Shown here: positions 46,068-59,100 of the stretch, piece by piece
Numbering within the stretch: position 1 is the first letter of the stretch
Layout of the letters: every line of letters starts with the position of its first letter
NCBI GenBank assembly: GCA_015501585.1
Contig: JADNRY010000241.1
Coordinates: forward strand, 30,612-94,611
Direction: 5' to 3'
Origin: Rhodocollybia butyracea
Lineage: Eukaryota > Basidiomycota > Agaricomycetes > Agaricales > Omphalotaceae
Length of the DNA stretch: 64,000 nt
Made by a program: the position numbers and the translations under genes
The notes under the pieces: model-generated
Database searches by the model: none
What the model was told of the DNA's origin: nothing
Seen by the model: the letters and a program-made list of their open reading frames with translations, nothing else

Positions 46068-47449
46068 ATGTTAAGTATTCACGCTCGCCCCTATCTATAT
46101 CTTTCCATGGAGCGATATCCATCACTAGCAAACGACCCAGTTCATCGGTTACCGCCTGAAATCGTTTCTAAAATCTTCGTAGCTTTCTGCTCGAGCGCCG
46201 ACCAATGTAATCCGGTACACTGGGGAACTCGTAGCCGAATCATTCTGTCCTCAGTATGCGGGGCGTGGCGAAACATCGCTCATGCCACGCCCAAGTTGTG
46301 GTCAGAGCTCAGCGTTCATAGAAATATCAATTATGTTATAAAATCCAATCATTCTGATATGGCAACACAGTGGCTCAACCGGAGTGGCGTTATGCCTTTG
46401 GATTTGAACATCTCTCTACGCACGGACTATACGGGAGATATCTCCAACGCTTTCCCGGCTTTTGCTCATAGAATCCGTTCCCTCGAGGTCTATATCCCCA
46501 TGCAACACTTTGAGCCTTTTACTCATCTTCCGAAGTCATCATTTCCCTTCCTTGAAAGGCTCGAAGTCAAATTTAGTGGCCGGGACCCATTCTACTTCTC
46601 CGAGCAAATGCAAAGCCAATACCCCAATGGTATTGAGATTTTTTCAGGCTCACACCAGTTGAAGCACGTTGACTTGAATGAAATCAGTTCTGACTGCATA
46701 CTGGAAACTGTGAAGTTTCCACCGGGTGTGTTAACGTCGCTCATCATTGATGCCACTTTTACCTGGGGCACTCAATTCCCCACTGTTTACTTCGATGTGT
46801 TACATTCTTACAATCCCTTGAATTGTCCGCCTATGAAGAAGACACTGGTTATGCTGTAGCTTTCTTTCGCTGTTTGTATGCGCCTCTGCTGAAAGATCTG
46901 TGTCTTTCATGGGAAAGTAAAAATCACGCAGAGCTTGTTGTACAACTTGCAAAATTTCGCGACCGCTCCACAGTGTCCCTCTCGTCCTTGCAATTATTGA
47001 AATTTTTAGGCCGTGTTATCTCAGGAGAGGATATAATCCCACTGGTCGCTGTATTTCCCTCAATCAGAATCTTACGAATCATCAATTCAAACAGAGGGCT
47101 GAACACCAGGGCTTTGATGAGAGCACTTGTCTACAACCCGGACTATCCGGGCCTTCTTTATCTACCCAATCTTGAAGAACTGCAATTAGAATCGAACACA
47201 GTCGAAGAAAAGGAGGTCCGTGACCTCATTCAATCACACTGGCACTTGAACAAGGATATCATTGATGCGAGCCAGTCTCTAGTACCTGTTGCCGGGGCTC
47301 GCCGTTCAAGGCTGAGAATGGTAAAGATTGTAGTCTCGGCTTATTCATATCTGGATCCGGGTCATTTTAGGGAGTTGGAACGTAAATCAGCCCTCCACGG
47401 CATAAAGTTAAGGATTCACCTACAGAATCGATATAAGTATATTCAATAA
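46068..47449 (+). pseudogene. F-box protein gene with one frameshift
   Basis: The first frame (from ATG 46068) has a good F-box: VHRLPPEIVSKIFVAF then ILSSVCGAWRNIAHATPKLW, typical of agaricomycete F-box proteins. It ends at 46859. From about 46800 the homologous continuation is in another frame (FLQSLELSAYEEDTGYAV...) and runs on for over 200 codons to 47449. I see no GT-AG intron that could bridge the change, so a single-base indel near 46790-46805, real or from assembly, is the simplest reading. If corrected by transcript data it would be one gene of about 460 residues. Confidence 0.65.
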
Positions 47450-47514
47450 CCGACTTGGAGAGCCACTGACTTAGAGATGTGCCCACTTTCTTACAAGTTA
47501 TTACTTTAAAGCGA

Positions 47515-47640
47515 TGTAAAAAGCGAGCCTTCTGTATTTTCGGGAGCTCCAACTTCAACGACTTCAATGATACGCCCATCTTCTGAGACTTGGAGTCTAC
47601 AATTGTTGCTTGTTCATTTTGAAGAGGGACGAGCAAACTT
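47515..47640 (-). pseudogene. fragment of an ABC transporter 3' end
   Basis: This stretch is a diverged copy of the last exon of the ABC gene at 53139. Shared words are aaaaagcgagccttc, ggagctccaacttcaacga, atacgcccatc and acaattgttgc/acgatcgttgc, in the same order and strand. The frame is broken by a small duplication (acttcaacgacttcaa). It shows that another ABC gene copy once ended here, or that this piece was copied. Confidence 0.7.
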
Positions 47641-47723
47641 TTTTATTTCGTAAATTTGTATGTAAGGATGTTTGTATGTAACTGGTGTTTCGACAAGATG
47701 AACTTAGACGTTGTCACTCCTGC

Positions 47724-49547
47724 CTAACCCAACATTTGTACAACAATCATCATCCCATCCCTCTCAATAGGGGCCAACGAACTATAGACGCCATCGGCCT
47801 CTACTTCTGATCGATTTGGGAATGTCATGGTAAACACTCGCAAGCAGTCCACCTCCAGTGCAGATGTCCCCACATCATGGAGCCTGGTAGGAATCCATCG
47901 AGACTGAACCATTTCCACCACCAACAGATCGCTAAAAGTTGTCGCAGCAACATTCAACAATCTTAGGGACCGCAGTCGTGGGATGATAGCAGCCTCCTGC
48001 AGACGAAGAGAGCTAGTACGATAGCCATGGAGGCTTTCTATGAAATCCGACGATATGGGACTGCATTCAGGGGAGATACCATTGTCGTTGACAGTGAGAT
48101 TATGGAGAGTTGGGAGATGGACAAGGATATCAACCAGGTTGACATCGGAAATGGATAATTGGTGAATTGAGAGTGTTGTTAATTGGAAAGATGACTGTTT
48201 TACAAATACCATGAAAGGCTCGAAGTTATTCCAGGACTTTCCATCTATACGTTCCTCGGACGTAGACTTCTCCAAATGAAGTGTTTTCAACGAAGGAAGT
48301 CTGAGGAAAGGTAGTACTGAGCCTGAATTACAAGACCACCAAAATCCATGGCGTACAGTCAAAGTTTCTAACCTCGAAGAGGAGGTAATTGTCATGGGAT
48401 CTACAGCGTTTCTGGCACGCCATGATTCTGTTACCCGTAATGAAAACAGGTTGGGACATCTATCAAATAAGTTCTGGATGTCAGTCTGGTCAGGACAAAA
48501 GTCCAGATGAGATAATTGAGGATAGCAATTGAATCCTGGGGCAAGTACACCCCCAAATGTATCTGATTCCAAGCTCAGGCTTTGGAGATTCAATGCTGTA
48601 CCAATAAATGGAACAAGATCTTCATCATCCACACATCTAGGCATGCACAGTGTGCTCAGAACCGGGAATGAAGCTGGCAGGATCCCGTCACACTTCAGAA
48701 ACTCCCCAACGTTATAGTAACCACAGCTGAAGGAGAGGTTCTGCCAGCGGACTACCTGCCCAAAAAGCTGCTTTAATGATGGGTGGAGTACTCCTGGTTT
48801 CGAAAAAGGGCGTTTCTTTATGTCAAGGTTGACCGTCATCGGGCATTGCTGGGACCGATCAAGGAAATTGGAAAGCGGAAAGAACCGTTCTGCAGGCTCC
48901 TCGTCATGGTCTGCCCTCATTCTCCATTGTAATGATATCCTAGACCATATCGCAGGCATAGAAAGCGCATTTACACGCCAGCGTGAGCAGACCGAGCTAA
49001 TCACCATGGCAGGTTTGCTCCTGAGAGCCTGAGAGGCGTGCATGGGTAGCCTGCGCTTAAGACCGACAACCCGAAAGTTGTTCGTATCGCAGCAGACATT
49101 AAAGATTTCCTGTAAGATTTCGTCGGGAACTTTGCGACAAGGTGAAAGTAGACATCGCAATTGAGAGGCATACTGCTCCAAGTGTTCTTTTTCCTCTTTA
49201 AGGCGTTCTAGACAGTGAATTTCTGCTTCGTAGTCCTCAAGGTCTCGTTGGATGTTTTGGAGGACCGAGGCGACTTCATCTGGCTGGACAGAGGCAGGAC
49301 CAGATTCCGTGCGCAGTTTATCGTATAATCCAGGAAGATCGACGGCTACGCGAGGAATGAAAGTGTTTCGACCGCAGGAAGGACAGAGAGGCATGTTCAG
49401 CAAGACGGGCGCCGCACCTTGTTGCACACGCTTAGTCATGCGTGAACTGGCTGTTCTAGTCCTATAGCTACTAGACTTTCTATCGGACGCGATGCTCTGT
49501 TTCGAATTACCGATCATTCCTCTCCTACGCGCCACTGCGGAAGCCAT
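47724..49547 (-). CDS. F-box protein with N-terminal coiled coil (about 607 aa)
   Basis: Single-exon frame. The first true ATG is 49547 (MASAVARRRG); the longer frame starts at TTG. Layout: basic N-terminus, a CPSCG pair near residue 55, a coiled coil (EDYEAEIHCLERLKEEKEHL, about residues 105-130), then the F-box VPDEILQEIFNVCC, and SSVCSRWRVNALSMPAIWS, the standard agaricomycete F-box arrangement. The rest is LRR-like (LSTLCMP, LQSLSLES, LKTLHLEKS, LRSLRLLN). Probably an SCF adaptor. It lies inside the siderophore-like locus but shows no link to it. Confidence 0.82.
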   Translation of the reverse strand: MASAVARRRGMIGNSKQSIASDRKSSSYRTRTASSRMTKRVQQGAAPVLLNMPLCPSCGRNTFIPRVAVDLPGLYDKLRTESGPASVQPDEVASVLQNIQRDLEDYEAEIHCLERLKEEKEHLEQYASQLRCLLSPCRKVPDEILQEIFNVCCDTNNFRVVGLKRRLPMHASQALRSKPAMVISSVCSRWRVNALSMPAIWSRISLQWRMRADHDEEPAERFFPLSNFLDRSQQCPMTVNLDIKKRPFSKPGVLHPSLKQLFGQVVRWQNLSFSCGYYNVGEFLKCDGILPASFPVLSTLCMPRCVDDEDLVPFIGTALNLQSLSLESDTFGGVLAPGFNCYPQLSHLDFCPDQTDIQNLFDRCPNLFSLRVTESWRARNAVDPMTITSSSRLETLTVRHGFWWSCNSGSVLPFLRLPSLKTLHLEKSTSEERIDGKSWNNFEPFMVFVKQSSFQLTTLSIHQLSISDVNLVDILVHLPTLHNLTVNDNGISPECSPISSDFIESLHGYRTSSLRLQEAAIIPRLRSLRLLNVAATTFSDLLVVEMVQSRWIPTRLHDVGTSALEVDCLRVFTMTFPNRSEVEADGVYSSLAPIERDGMMIVVQMLG

Positions 49548-50012
49548 GAACCATTTGACCTCATTCAACTCCGTCCTATCTGTTTATGTCGCCTCCCAGT
49601 TGATAGCAGCGCGATCTACCGAAAAATCCATTCCAGATACGACACAGCTATAATCGTGTTGACTCTTCTACTGTGATTGTAGACTGTATCCTGGTATGGT
49701 ACGAGCCAATGTCGTTTGCGATCGAAGTTTGGTAAATACAGCTGGTGCCTCGCCTGAGTTTAGAAAGGAGAGCTATGGCGAGTTTCACGTGGTGCTGTGC
49801 GACATCATGTTTACTTTGTTGCCAAAGGGAAGCTCATACACTGTACAGCAGGATCGTGGCCGGAAACGGAAGATACTGCTAAGAGGAATGAACCCGGAGT
49901 CCTTATATGTGCAGGACTCGTATCAGACAGAATCCCTTGTTCATTACAATACATGAAGACTTAATGATTAGCGACAGTAGAAGTACATGCACATTCACTC
50001 AATACACTTTAT
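49548..50012. other. intergenic
   Basis: An 86-codon plus-strand frame (49696-49956) has no supporting features. Nothing else recognised. Confidence 0.35.
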
Positions 50013-52252
50013 TTAAACCATTTGCGGGTCTACCGCATCTACTTTATAGTCTCCCCATTTGACTTTACGAAGCATCCACCATTGGGCGGTGGCCGAATAT
50101 GGCCACGCACTGGACACCTTGCCATCTTTTCCTGTCCGGTAGTGCGAGGCGCAGCCGACGAAAACAGAGCGTTTGATATCGACTTGAAGCTTGTCATTGT
50201 ACTTGTCGGTAGCTTCCCCTATAACGTCGATAGAGTACACTTTCTCCGGGTGCTTGAGGATTGGGGTCATGAGTTTCAAAATATACTCGATCTGGAATAC
50301 AGATTAGGAACGCTAGAGAGAAGCTGAGGCAACCGACCTGGTTTTCTTCCGTATAAAGCACAGATGTATGTCCTGTCGTCGCGTTTGGACCTATTCACCA
50401 AAATTGGTTTCTCGAAGACAGCAGGATTTATATACTAACCTCCAAGCATGAAGAAGTTTGGGAACTAGGGCAGCGTTAATCATCTTATTTTGTAACACAT
50501 AACGAGGGGCATACTCCAGGTACGGCTGTAGCCATATACGCTGCGGGTCCACTTTTGGAGTCGTAATATTCTTGAATGGTGTTTTGAGTACCCTTCACAT
50601 GCACTGGGAATCGATCCTGTTGTCCAAGGAAATAATAAATAGCGATGCATAGGCCAAAAGGAAATACAACACCGTAACGAAACCCGTAGCGCAGATGATG
50701 ACATCGAAAGGTAAATTATTACCTATAAGCTGCATTAAATTTGTGCGAAAATCATGTTTCGAGATCGAAACAAATACCAGTTTTGGTGATAATTCCATGT
50801 TCAGTAATAGACTCGATACCGTCCCAATCCATGGATACATTCGGCCTGTGTAAACTAGCGAGATAGTTTGTATCAAAAATGACTCGTTTGCACCCCATGG
50901 CTGTCGGGGCGCGAGTAAGTCACACAACGGGGAAACCACGATCAACCTCACTATAGATGGGAGTCAAATGTTTCGCGTATTTCTTTGGCGCGTTGTATTT
51001 AATGTAGAGTTTAGCGGCCTACCAAGTTCTTACCGTCAATCAGTGTACAACAGCTATAGAACAGACGCACTAGAGTGGACAAGTAACGTGTCAGGGCAGA
51101 CTTGAAGATGGCCAAATAGACAAATTCTGTCTGATAAACTGCTATCAGTGGATTGCAGACTCGGATCATCACAGTGCAAACGGACTTTGAAGAACTGGCT
51201 TGCGCGGTAAATCCGTATCCAGAAAGGAAGATATTTGAGTAGCCAAATTTCCAACTTGTTATACGGAGCGCGAAGCTTGAATATGAATAAATGTGGTTGG
51301 TTATCAGAAAAAAAAGTGAGATCGTCCTCACGTTCCATAGGAACCAATTTGGAGTCCTGCAGAAATTTACGACTTCGACTGAGGGATCCTGCGATATGAT
51401 GGGTACAAATTGAGTCCTATGGTTCTTTTATCTGTATCTTGGATCCAGGAATCATACAAACCACGTACGCTGAAGCACCATTCCCAATAACTGCTACTCG
51501 TTTTCCAGATAGTTTCACTTCATGATTCCATGCTCCAGAATGGAAGATATTTCCTTTAAACGAACTTATGCCACTTATTTCAGGTAGCTTTGTGACCTCC
51601 AGAATTCCCACCGCGGATATGACGATTCTCGCTGTGGACTTCTTCTCTTCGTTGGATAGTAGGTCTTTGGTGATTATTTCATAGCACCGGGTCTTCGGGT
51701 CCCAGTCGACAGATTTTACGAGCGTGTTGAATTGAACATGAGGATAGATATGGTACTTGGTGGCCAAATCCTTCCAGTACTGGTAAATTTGAGGCTGGTA
51801 TGGATGACTATTGGGCCAATCGGCCTTTAGGTCTGAAGAAAGGGAGTAGAAGTGTACAGGGACATCGCTGGCACAACCCTACTCCGCTGTAAGTCTTGTA
51901 AAGAGAAGAAAGCAAGCAAGGACGAACTGGGTACGTATTAGCCTATTTCGAGGAGAAATGTTAATTAACAGGTTATGACTCCGAAGGTGGTTATAGCCAG
52001 ACCCTCCATGTTCCCCCAACATCGTCGCCTTTTTCGTAGATCTATAGTCATGATAAGAACTTCGAAAATCCTAGTTGGAAATCACTTACAACTAAGTCGT
52101 CGAATCCGGGAAACTTGCGCTTGAGAGCAATAGCAAACGAAACCCCACCGATTCTATCAACTTCATGAGATGACGGAATTCGAGGACGAGGGATCTTACC
52201 CTGCACCAATAACCGCTACTCTCGTACGTCGAGTATCGCTGTGAGAGTACAT
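50013..52252 (-). CDS. Baeyer-Villiger-type flavin monooxygenase
   Basis: FAD/NADPH-dependent monooxygenase. ATG at 52252 gives TRVAVIGAG, the first Rossmann motif, split by an intron; then VIYEKGDDVGGTW, and FKGNIFHSGAW near 51536-51570, an exact match to the type I Baeyer-Villiger fingerprint FxGxxxHxxxW. The second nucleotide-binding motif VAVIGNGASA is near 51470-51500, and FDVIICATGF near 50690 is the ATG motif. C-terminal part WPYSATAQWWMLR; stop at 50013-50015. At least eight introns; every piece I spliced keeps frame. Such enzymes oxidise ketones to esters or act on other secondary metabolites. The substrate is unknown and a role in the siderophore locus is only suggested by position. 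Confidence 0.82.
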
Positions 52253-53138
52253 GTCGAACACGGGGTTACTTATCCCGAACTATCCCAAACCGTTTGGGTG
52301 ATATTAATAATGACGGGAAGAGTGGATACACTCACTGTAAGTAGTATGTATACATCATAAGGTCCTGTCAATAATGTTAATGTACCTGTCCTGCTACAAC
52401 TTCGTGTGATTATTTGCCAGAGAAGCGTCGAAAACGTTAACAGCTCCGGGATCCACATCTGGATCTATCTGGATCTCCTCCAAGGCCTCGCTACTGCCCT
52501 GCTACTTACCAGTACTTACCTCGTCAGCCACTCCCATACCGAGATGATGAATCCATGTAGAACGATAAACGTCGTGGGAATGACACAAAGGGCCCCGGAA
52601 ACTCCCCCAGACCTTGTCCGGAATAACGTATTTCAGGCCAAATGGTTGGCCTTCTTGTCCTACTATAGCAATACTATAGCGTACTTTGGGCTGAACCATA
52701 AATCTCGATGCCAAGAGCGCTGAGGCAATGAAAGTTCAAACAATTCGCCTTTTCAATATTTGGAACTGGTGCGCGGGAGGATGCTTGGATGGTTTTTAGC
52801 ATACCTAGAAGCTTGGGGGAGCGTCCAGGAGTTTTTAGCAATGCTTTTGCTTCGTTTTGGATTCACGTGACTATCCCTGTCATTAGCGTACCTCGAAAAT
52901 CCTAGCGCACTTTAGGGCCCTTGGCCGAACAAGGTCTAATAGGAGTTTCCGGGGCCCTTGACAAAACGATTAGTGTAGAAAGTAAGTACGTACATAGCAA
53001 GATGAAAATCGTGCCTGTACCCAACCTCATAGCAAGCTACTTCAAATTATTATTAATAAGTGTACTAGTAGTATACTGTAGACAGTCACTGAATTCCTTT
53101 CTGTTTTTGGATATGACTGTCATTTTTGGAAACATCTA
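52253..53138. other. intergenic
   Basis: No supported gene. Open frames up to 105 codons show no family features. Confidence 0.35.
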
Positions 53139-56100
53139 TTAATGCTCAGCCTGAGTACGGTAAAGTGATGCAAAAAGCGAGCCTTCCGTCTCTAAAAGAT
53201 TTTGGGGAGCTCCAACTTCAACGATACGCCCATCCTCTAAAACCAAGACTCGGTCATAGTCCACGATCGTTGCTGCCAGATTCGTTCATTCTGAGTAACA
53301 ATATAAAAGTATTGCACTTCACTCACATATACGATGAGCTACAGATATTACCGTAACATCACGAAGAGCAGTTTTGAGCACAGCGCGGAGACGCCGGTCT
53401 GTGGCCGAATCCATGCTGGACGAAGCCTCATCTAGCACAACAATTTTCCGTTTCTGCAGAAGTACTCTGGCGATACACAAAAGTTGACGCTACGCGAGTG
53501 AGCACCCTGCAGTAACTAAATCAGAGGAAAACAACTCACCTCCCCATTCGAAAACTGTAAACCATCTGCAGACATAATGGTATCCAGTTTCTGCTCCAGA
53601 TTTGAGACAGCTTGGTGTAATCCCACCAGATCGAGTGCATCCCAGATTTGATTATCCTTGATGCTCTCTGAACAACCCAGCGTCAGATTATCCCGTACAG
53701 AAGCAAATAGAAGGAACGGGGTCTGCGAAACAGTGCTAGTGAAAAAGGAAATCAGTGTCTTGTAGCCTAAGGAAAACAATACAGACCTGATATTGAAGCG
53801 AAGTATACTCAGGGGTACGCTGGAGATATTCAACCCATCAATCAGGATGCTTCCAGACAGATTTGGTGATGAAATGCCACGAAGAAGTGCAAAAACGGTA
53901 CTGCTCTTTCCACTCCTGGTATTGTGATGAGCTTACGATGAACGATCTCCTGATACATCTGCAAACTTACCCTGTCCGTCCACAGATACCAAGTTTCTCA
54001 CCACCGCGAATGGAGAAACTCATATTATGAAGAACTGGATCCAGCTCCTCCCTGGGTCAATATTAGTATGCTGTCAGATATGTACGCAAAAACACACCTG
54101 TAACGAAGTGAAACATCTTTGAACTCAACAGATCCACGTTCTGGCCAATTGACAAGGTCGTGGGACTCCCCAGATTCTTCTTCCTTTTGTACATCCAGCT
54201 CAAACACTCGTTCAACCGAAACGATACCGTTTTCTACCCTTGTATAGGCAAGTAGTAGGTTGATGAGACTCTGCGAGAGACTGACAAGCTGGGAGAGAGC
54301 TATGCCGAGGAAACCCCGGAAGTAGATCCACGCAATCCCACCGCGAGAGCGGCGATTGCGATAGCAAGTACCGCCGTTAGAAGGTTCAGGGAAGTGCGTC
54401 TACATGAGAAATCAATACAGGAACGATGAAGATAAAATGAAGGCCCTTGCAAAAATCGAATCCCCGCGTAACGGTAATACATGGGAGCTTGAGCCCGGTC
54501 CAGATGATACATGCTCAAACGTTTGAAATGATCCTCAGATTGAAAGGCACGGATGGTAACGAGGCCTGTGAGTGTAGTGGTAAAAGAGGCATACATCGGG
54601 GTCTTGGAGCTCATTGTCAAGCGTTGCAATTGGCGCGAAGTAGCCTTTGGAAATACATCAGTTCAAAAACGAACTTAAAGGGCTTTTATACTCACCAGGT
54701 ATACTCTCTGGAGATACCAGTAAGACGCCCCAAGGAACGGAATTGAAATGGCCAACCACGGCACCTGCACTGAAGATAAGCAATATGTCGACTATCTGAA
54801 GTTAAGAACGAAACGGACCGCTATAAGAATCAAAATTAAGGCTCCAACTAGATATTAATCAGCTTGATATTATTCACGGTAGACTTTGCCACTGACCAAC
54901 GTAAACAGCGGTGAACGTGAAGTCTTGGAGGGCCCGTGGAAATGCGAAATCGGTAATGTACATGTCCTAAGAATAATATCAGGACATCAATTGTTCATCG
55001 CGTACATAGGACACATACCGAGGACCAGCGATTTTGCAACTTGGACAGCGGAGTTTCTTGGAAATATGTCACCGGAGCAGCAAGAACAGCTGCGAGCTGT
55101 CGAGCGTGAATAACGATGGATGCATGAGGGGCAGTTAATTGCGTATACACATAGAGTGTAGTGAAAGACGCGCAAAAACACGCTACAGTAAATCCAGCGT
55201 AGCCGCCAAGCCAGGGACCATGGTGTGTGATGTTACTTTCAGACCAGGTTTTGAGCAGAATCTGTTGTCAAAAAATGGTCAGCAATTTAGAATTTTTTAT
55301 TGTATTGGGATTACCTGGAGCCCAATTTGCAATCCGGTATAAAGAAGTATGCAAGAGAAACAGACTGCAAGGCGCTTCCATCCGCACTAGATAAAAAAGT
55401 TAGTGAGGTTGGATGGACATGTAATGATTCGACTCACGGCCCTGAAATAGAATTTGTATGGTGTCCAAGAGGAAGCCACTGGAGCGCCTTTTTGTTCCTC
55501 ATCCAATTTCTTTTTGGGTGATAACAGGTTGTTGGTATCAACGAGTATCAAGGGATCAGCAGATCCACTGTCTTCTTCGATCTCAGATTCACTCCGCTCG
55601 CCAACATATCGCAGAATATCATGACCAGCTCGCAATTCCGAAAAGGAGCCTTGTGCTACCACAGTACCCTGCTTGAGAACGATGATCTTATCGGCCTCTT
55701 GAAGATGTTGGACTAATGTTATATTAGCGACATACTATAAGCGGAAAGGAGCAGAAACTCACGATTGTGTGTGACCAACATCACAGCCCCTTTGCGAAGC
55801 AATCCTCGTTCAGCTGCGAATAACCGAGAGAACACTGCCTTGGCCGTATGAGCGTCCTAAGCGAGATATGAGATTAGGATGAAAAACTGTGTTGAGATAC
55901 GCACAAGGGCTGAAAAGCAGTCATCAAGAAGTGTCACATCGCATTTGGCGTATATGGCGCGAGCGAGAGACTGCAGTTTCGAGTAGGTTAGCCGACAACA
56001 CATCTAGATTGAGAACATACGCACGATACGTTGTTTCTGTCCTCCACTGACCGACCCTCCCCCTTCGCTCATGACAGCCATATCTCCACCAGGTATACGT

Positions 56101-59100
56101 GCCAGATCAAGCTGCAGAGCACAAGCTTCAAGTACAGTTGAATACCATGTCAGATCATAAGGATTGTCCATAATGATATTATCTCGGATCGTAGTAGGCC
56201 ATAGGAAAGCATCTTGAGGGGCGTAAGCAACACGTCTGGTGCGAAGTGTCCGAGATCCTGATATCAGGTACGTTTCGTTCAAGAGACTTTTCAAAAGGAT
56301 AGATTTACCCTAAAAATGAACATAAGATATGTGCTCAGATACGCTTTGGGATCGTGGCTTACAGCCCCCACGGGTCCTATGACCATCGTGAGGCTCTCTG
56401 GATTGAGAACAACACTACAGTCTGAAAGCAGCACTTGTCCGCCTTCCTTGGAAGCGATGGTTGCATTGTCCAGATACAAAGGAAGTGGATGTTCAGAAAG
56501 CGACAACGCCTCCGTAGATTGCTGTATGCTCTCCTGAGATATATTTTTCGCATTCAAAGTGTTTTTGCACGGACGAGACATCGAGAGGATCTTTCTCAGG
56601 CAAAGATCTAAGAAAGCAATTGAGTATTTTATCAAAGTGCCGTATAATCACTTCCTTACAGAAAACTTGCAATTCGCTGCATACTCGCGTAAGAGGCCAA
56701 CAAAAGCGGAAAAACAGTTCCCGACTGTACTGATTGGGAGCGTAAGAAGGTTCTGACACAAAAATTATGACTTGATCATCTAAAGACGACGGCAGCTGAA
56801 CTCACAACAACAGTCAGGATCGTAAATAGCTTTTCAGGACGAAGATCTCCGGCGCCGATGCCAACATAAGTTCCCAAAGCTGCGAGACCAGCAAAGTTGA
56901 TTGAAGCTGAGGACAGTACACCAACAATCACAAGTTTTGCACTATTCGGGAAGTCGGTTTACAAGCAAGTTTCGTCACCAAACAGGTACGTACAAGAATC
57001 CGCGAAGCTGGGCAATCTCAGTATGTCGGACGGGCTCGACCCATCTGCGGGTCGTATCCTCTACGGCGAGTAGCTTTACTGGGATGATTTGCGACATGAT
57101 GGAAGTCTATGGGTCACTGTTACTACGGTTCAATGAACGGACGAACAGGACGTACTAGAATCTTTAATCGTGCTTGGGTAGAGCCCATCCAGGCTTTTTG
57201 TGCCTTGGCTACGCGCTTGCCTATATAACTGGTAATAACGAAGAACAGCACCATGATGGTAATGGGTGGTATCATGGCAAACTCGCCCTATTCCAAAATC
57301 ACTGACCCGTACATAGAGAAGTTTAAAAAAGACTTGCCTGGAACCAAAGGATAACCGCGGCGACTACAATAGAGACAGAGGATGTCCAGGTTTCGTGGAA
57401 GAACGCGATGCCTTCACAAACCCGTTCGACATCTACAGACCTGTTTTACCGTCACAAGAGAGCTGCATTGGTATAACGAAGGGACATACATATAGGTGAC
57501 AGCAGTGCTACGACCTTCACTTTCAGCAGCGTCGGCAGAAAGCAAGAGTGATTTGTCGAATATGGCGCTGACTCTGCCAAGTTTTAGTGAGTAATAACGC
57601 CAACACGAAAATATATCTGCTAACGTACAAAGCTGCGCGATAGCACACAACCATGGTATACACTAAGGTAAAATTAGAGAAGCAGATTACTTCAAAGGAT
57701 AACGGGCTCACCTTATCCCAGTATAAAGATGTGCAAAACGCGATGGAGAGGTAGACAAGGGCATATGCTCCAATCAAAGCCATCCGTGGGCTGCATCTTG
57801 AGGGACAGATCCATCATCCATGTACGAGCCAATAAATGTTAGCATCGACTGGACAAGGTAAGTTTGTGAGAACGTTGCAGCTATGAGCAGAAGCTTTGGT
57901 CCAGCAGGAGCCGCGAACATGAAAAGAAGGCTCGAATGGAGGGCAGGAAAATATCGCGTTTTGTTTTCGCATCCTTCCGCCGTTTGTGGCTGAGATCGCA
58001 GTCAGTCAACACAGACCTTTAATAAAACACCGAAAACATACAAGTAATCCAACGCCTCCGACATCTTTGCATTAGCAAGTCCCGACGACATGTCTGGAGG
58101 TAGACCAAACTCGTTGATATCATCCAGATCAAAGGACCGTTTGAACCCTCCGTATAACACGGGATACAAATAAACAAAAAATAATCGCGCAAATAACGAA
58201 GAGGTAGATTCGCGAGCCGTGGGCTGTAGAAGATCGTTTAGTTTGGCGGTAAAAGAGAGGCAGAAATACGAACCATGTCATCAGGTTTGAGGAGTCTTCT
58301 TTTATGCCAAAATTCTACCAGAAGCAAAGCACACCCGTACGGAAAAAGAGGTGGCAAATGCTGGAAAGAAGGCTTCATGGTCCAGACCGGTGATCGCGTA
58401 CGTTCGAAGTTGGGTCGCGGACATTAGTACGCTCAGTAACAAGTAGAGAGTTAGCAGCGTGCTGGGGGCAGGAACGACGAGTGTGATGAAGATACGAGAG
58501 CGTAAGAACGAAAACCTGACGAAAGCATGTTCAATACGCTTCAAACAATGCACGATGCTGAGATCAACCCACAGAAGCTACGACTTCAACAGTATAAGCC
58601 CTTGTAGCCCAAAATCCCCAATCATCTTTAGGAACAAGCACAATTGTTGCCAACAAACTGACAAACAACATAGACCCAAAGAATAATTTTGCGCATGAGA
58701 GGAGATCGAAGATGTTGCGTGTGATGCGAGTCTTCTGAGAGAGAAAAGTAACTCGAAGGAGCGCGAAAAACACAAAGGCGACCGATGGATTATTGACATG
58801 ATCCTTGAAAGGCAAAATTTAAGAGGCAGCTCTTTCTCGACGTGTTCTGAGAGATCAAGTACCTATACTGAAATCCGAGTGTGAAATCCATGCGCCTGCA
58901 AGACGCAGCAGGTCCAAATGACGCTTCGTCGCTGCAGATGGAGGCCATAGCAGAAAAGAAGGGGCGGAGAAGGGTAACTGTATAAACACCAACAGTCCAT
59001 TGTGCTTGTGAGTACCAGAGTGGTCGAAATTGAGAGACAAATCCAATCATCAGAACGGAATGAATAGGATTGGCAAAATCAGATAAGATGTCGGATACCG

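Noticed and set aside
49548..49568. Seven extra N-terminal residues of the coiled-coil F-box protein
   Set aside because: They depend on a TTG start; the first ATG is 49547.
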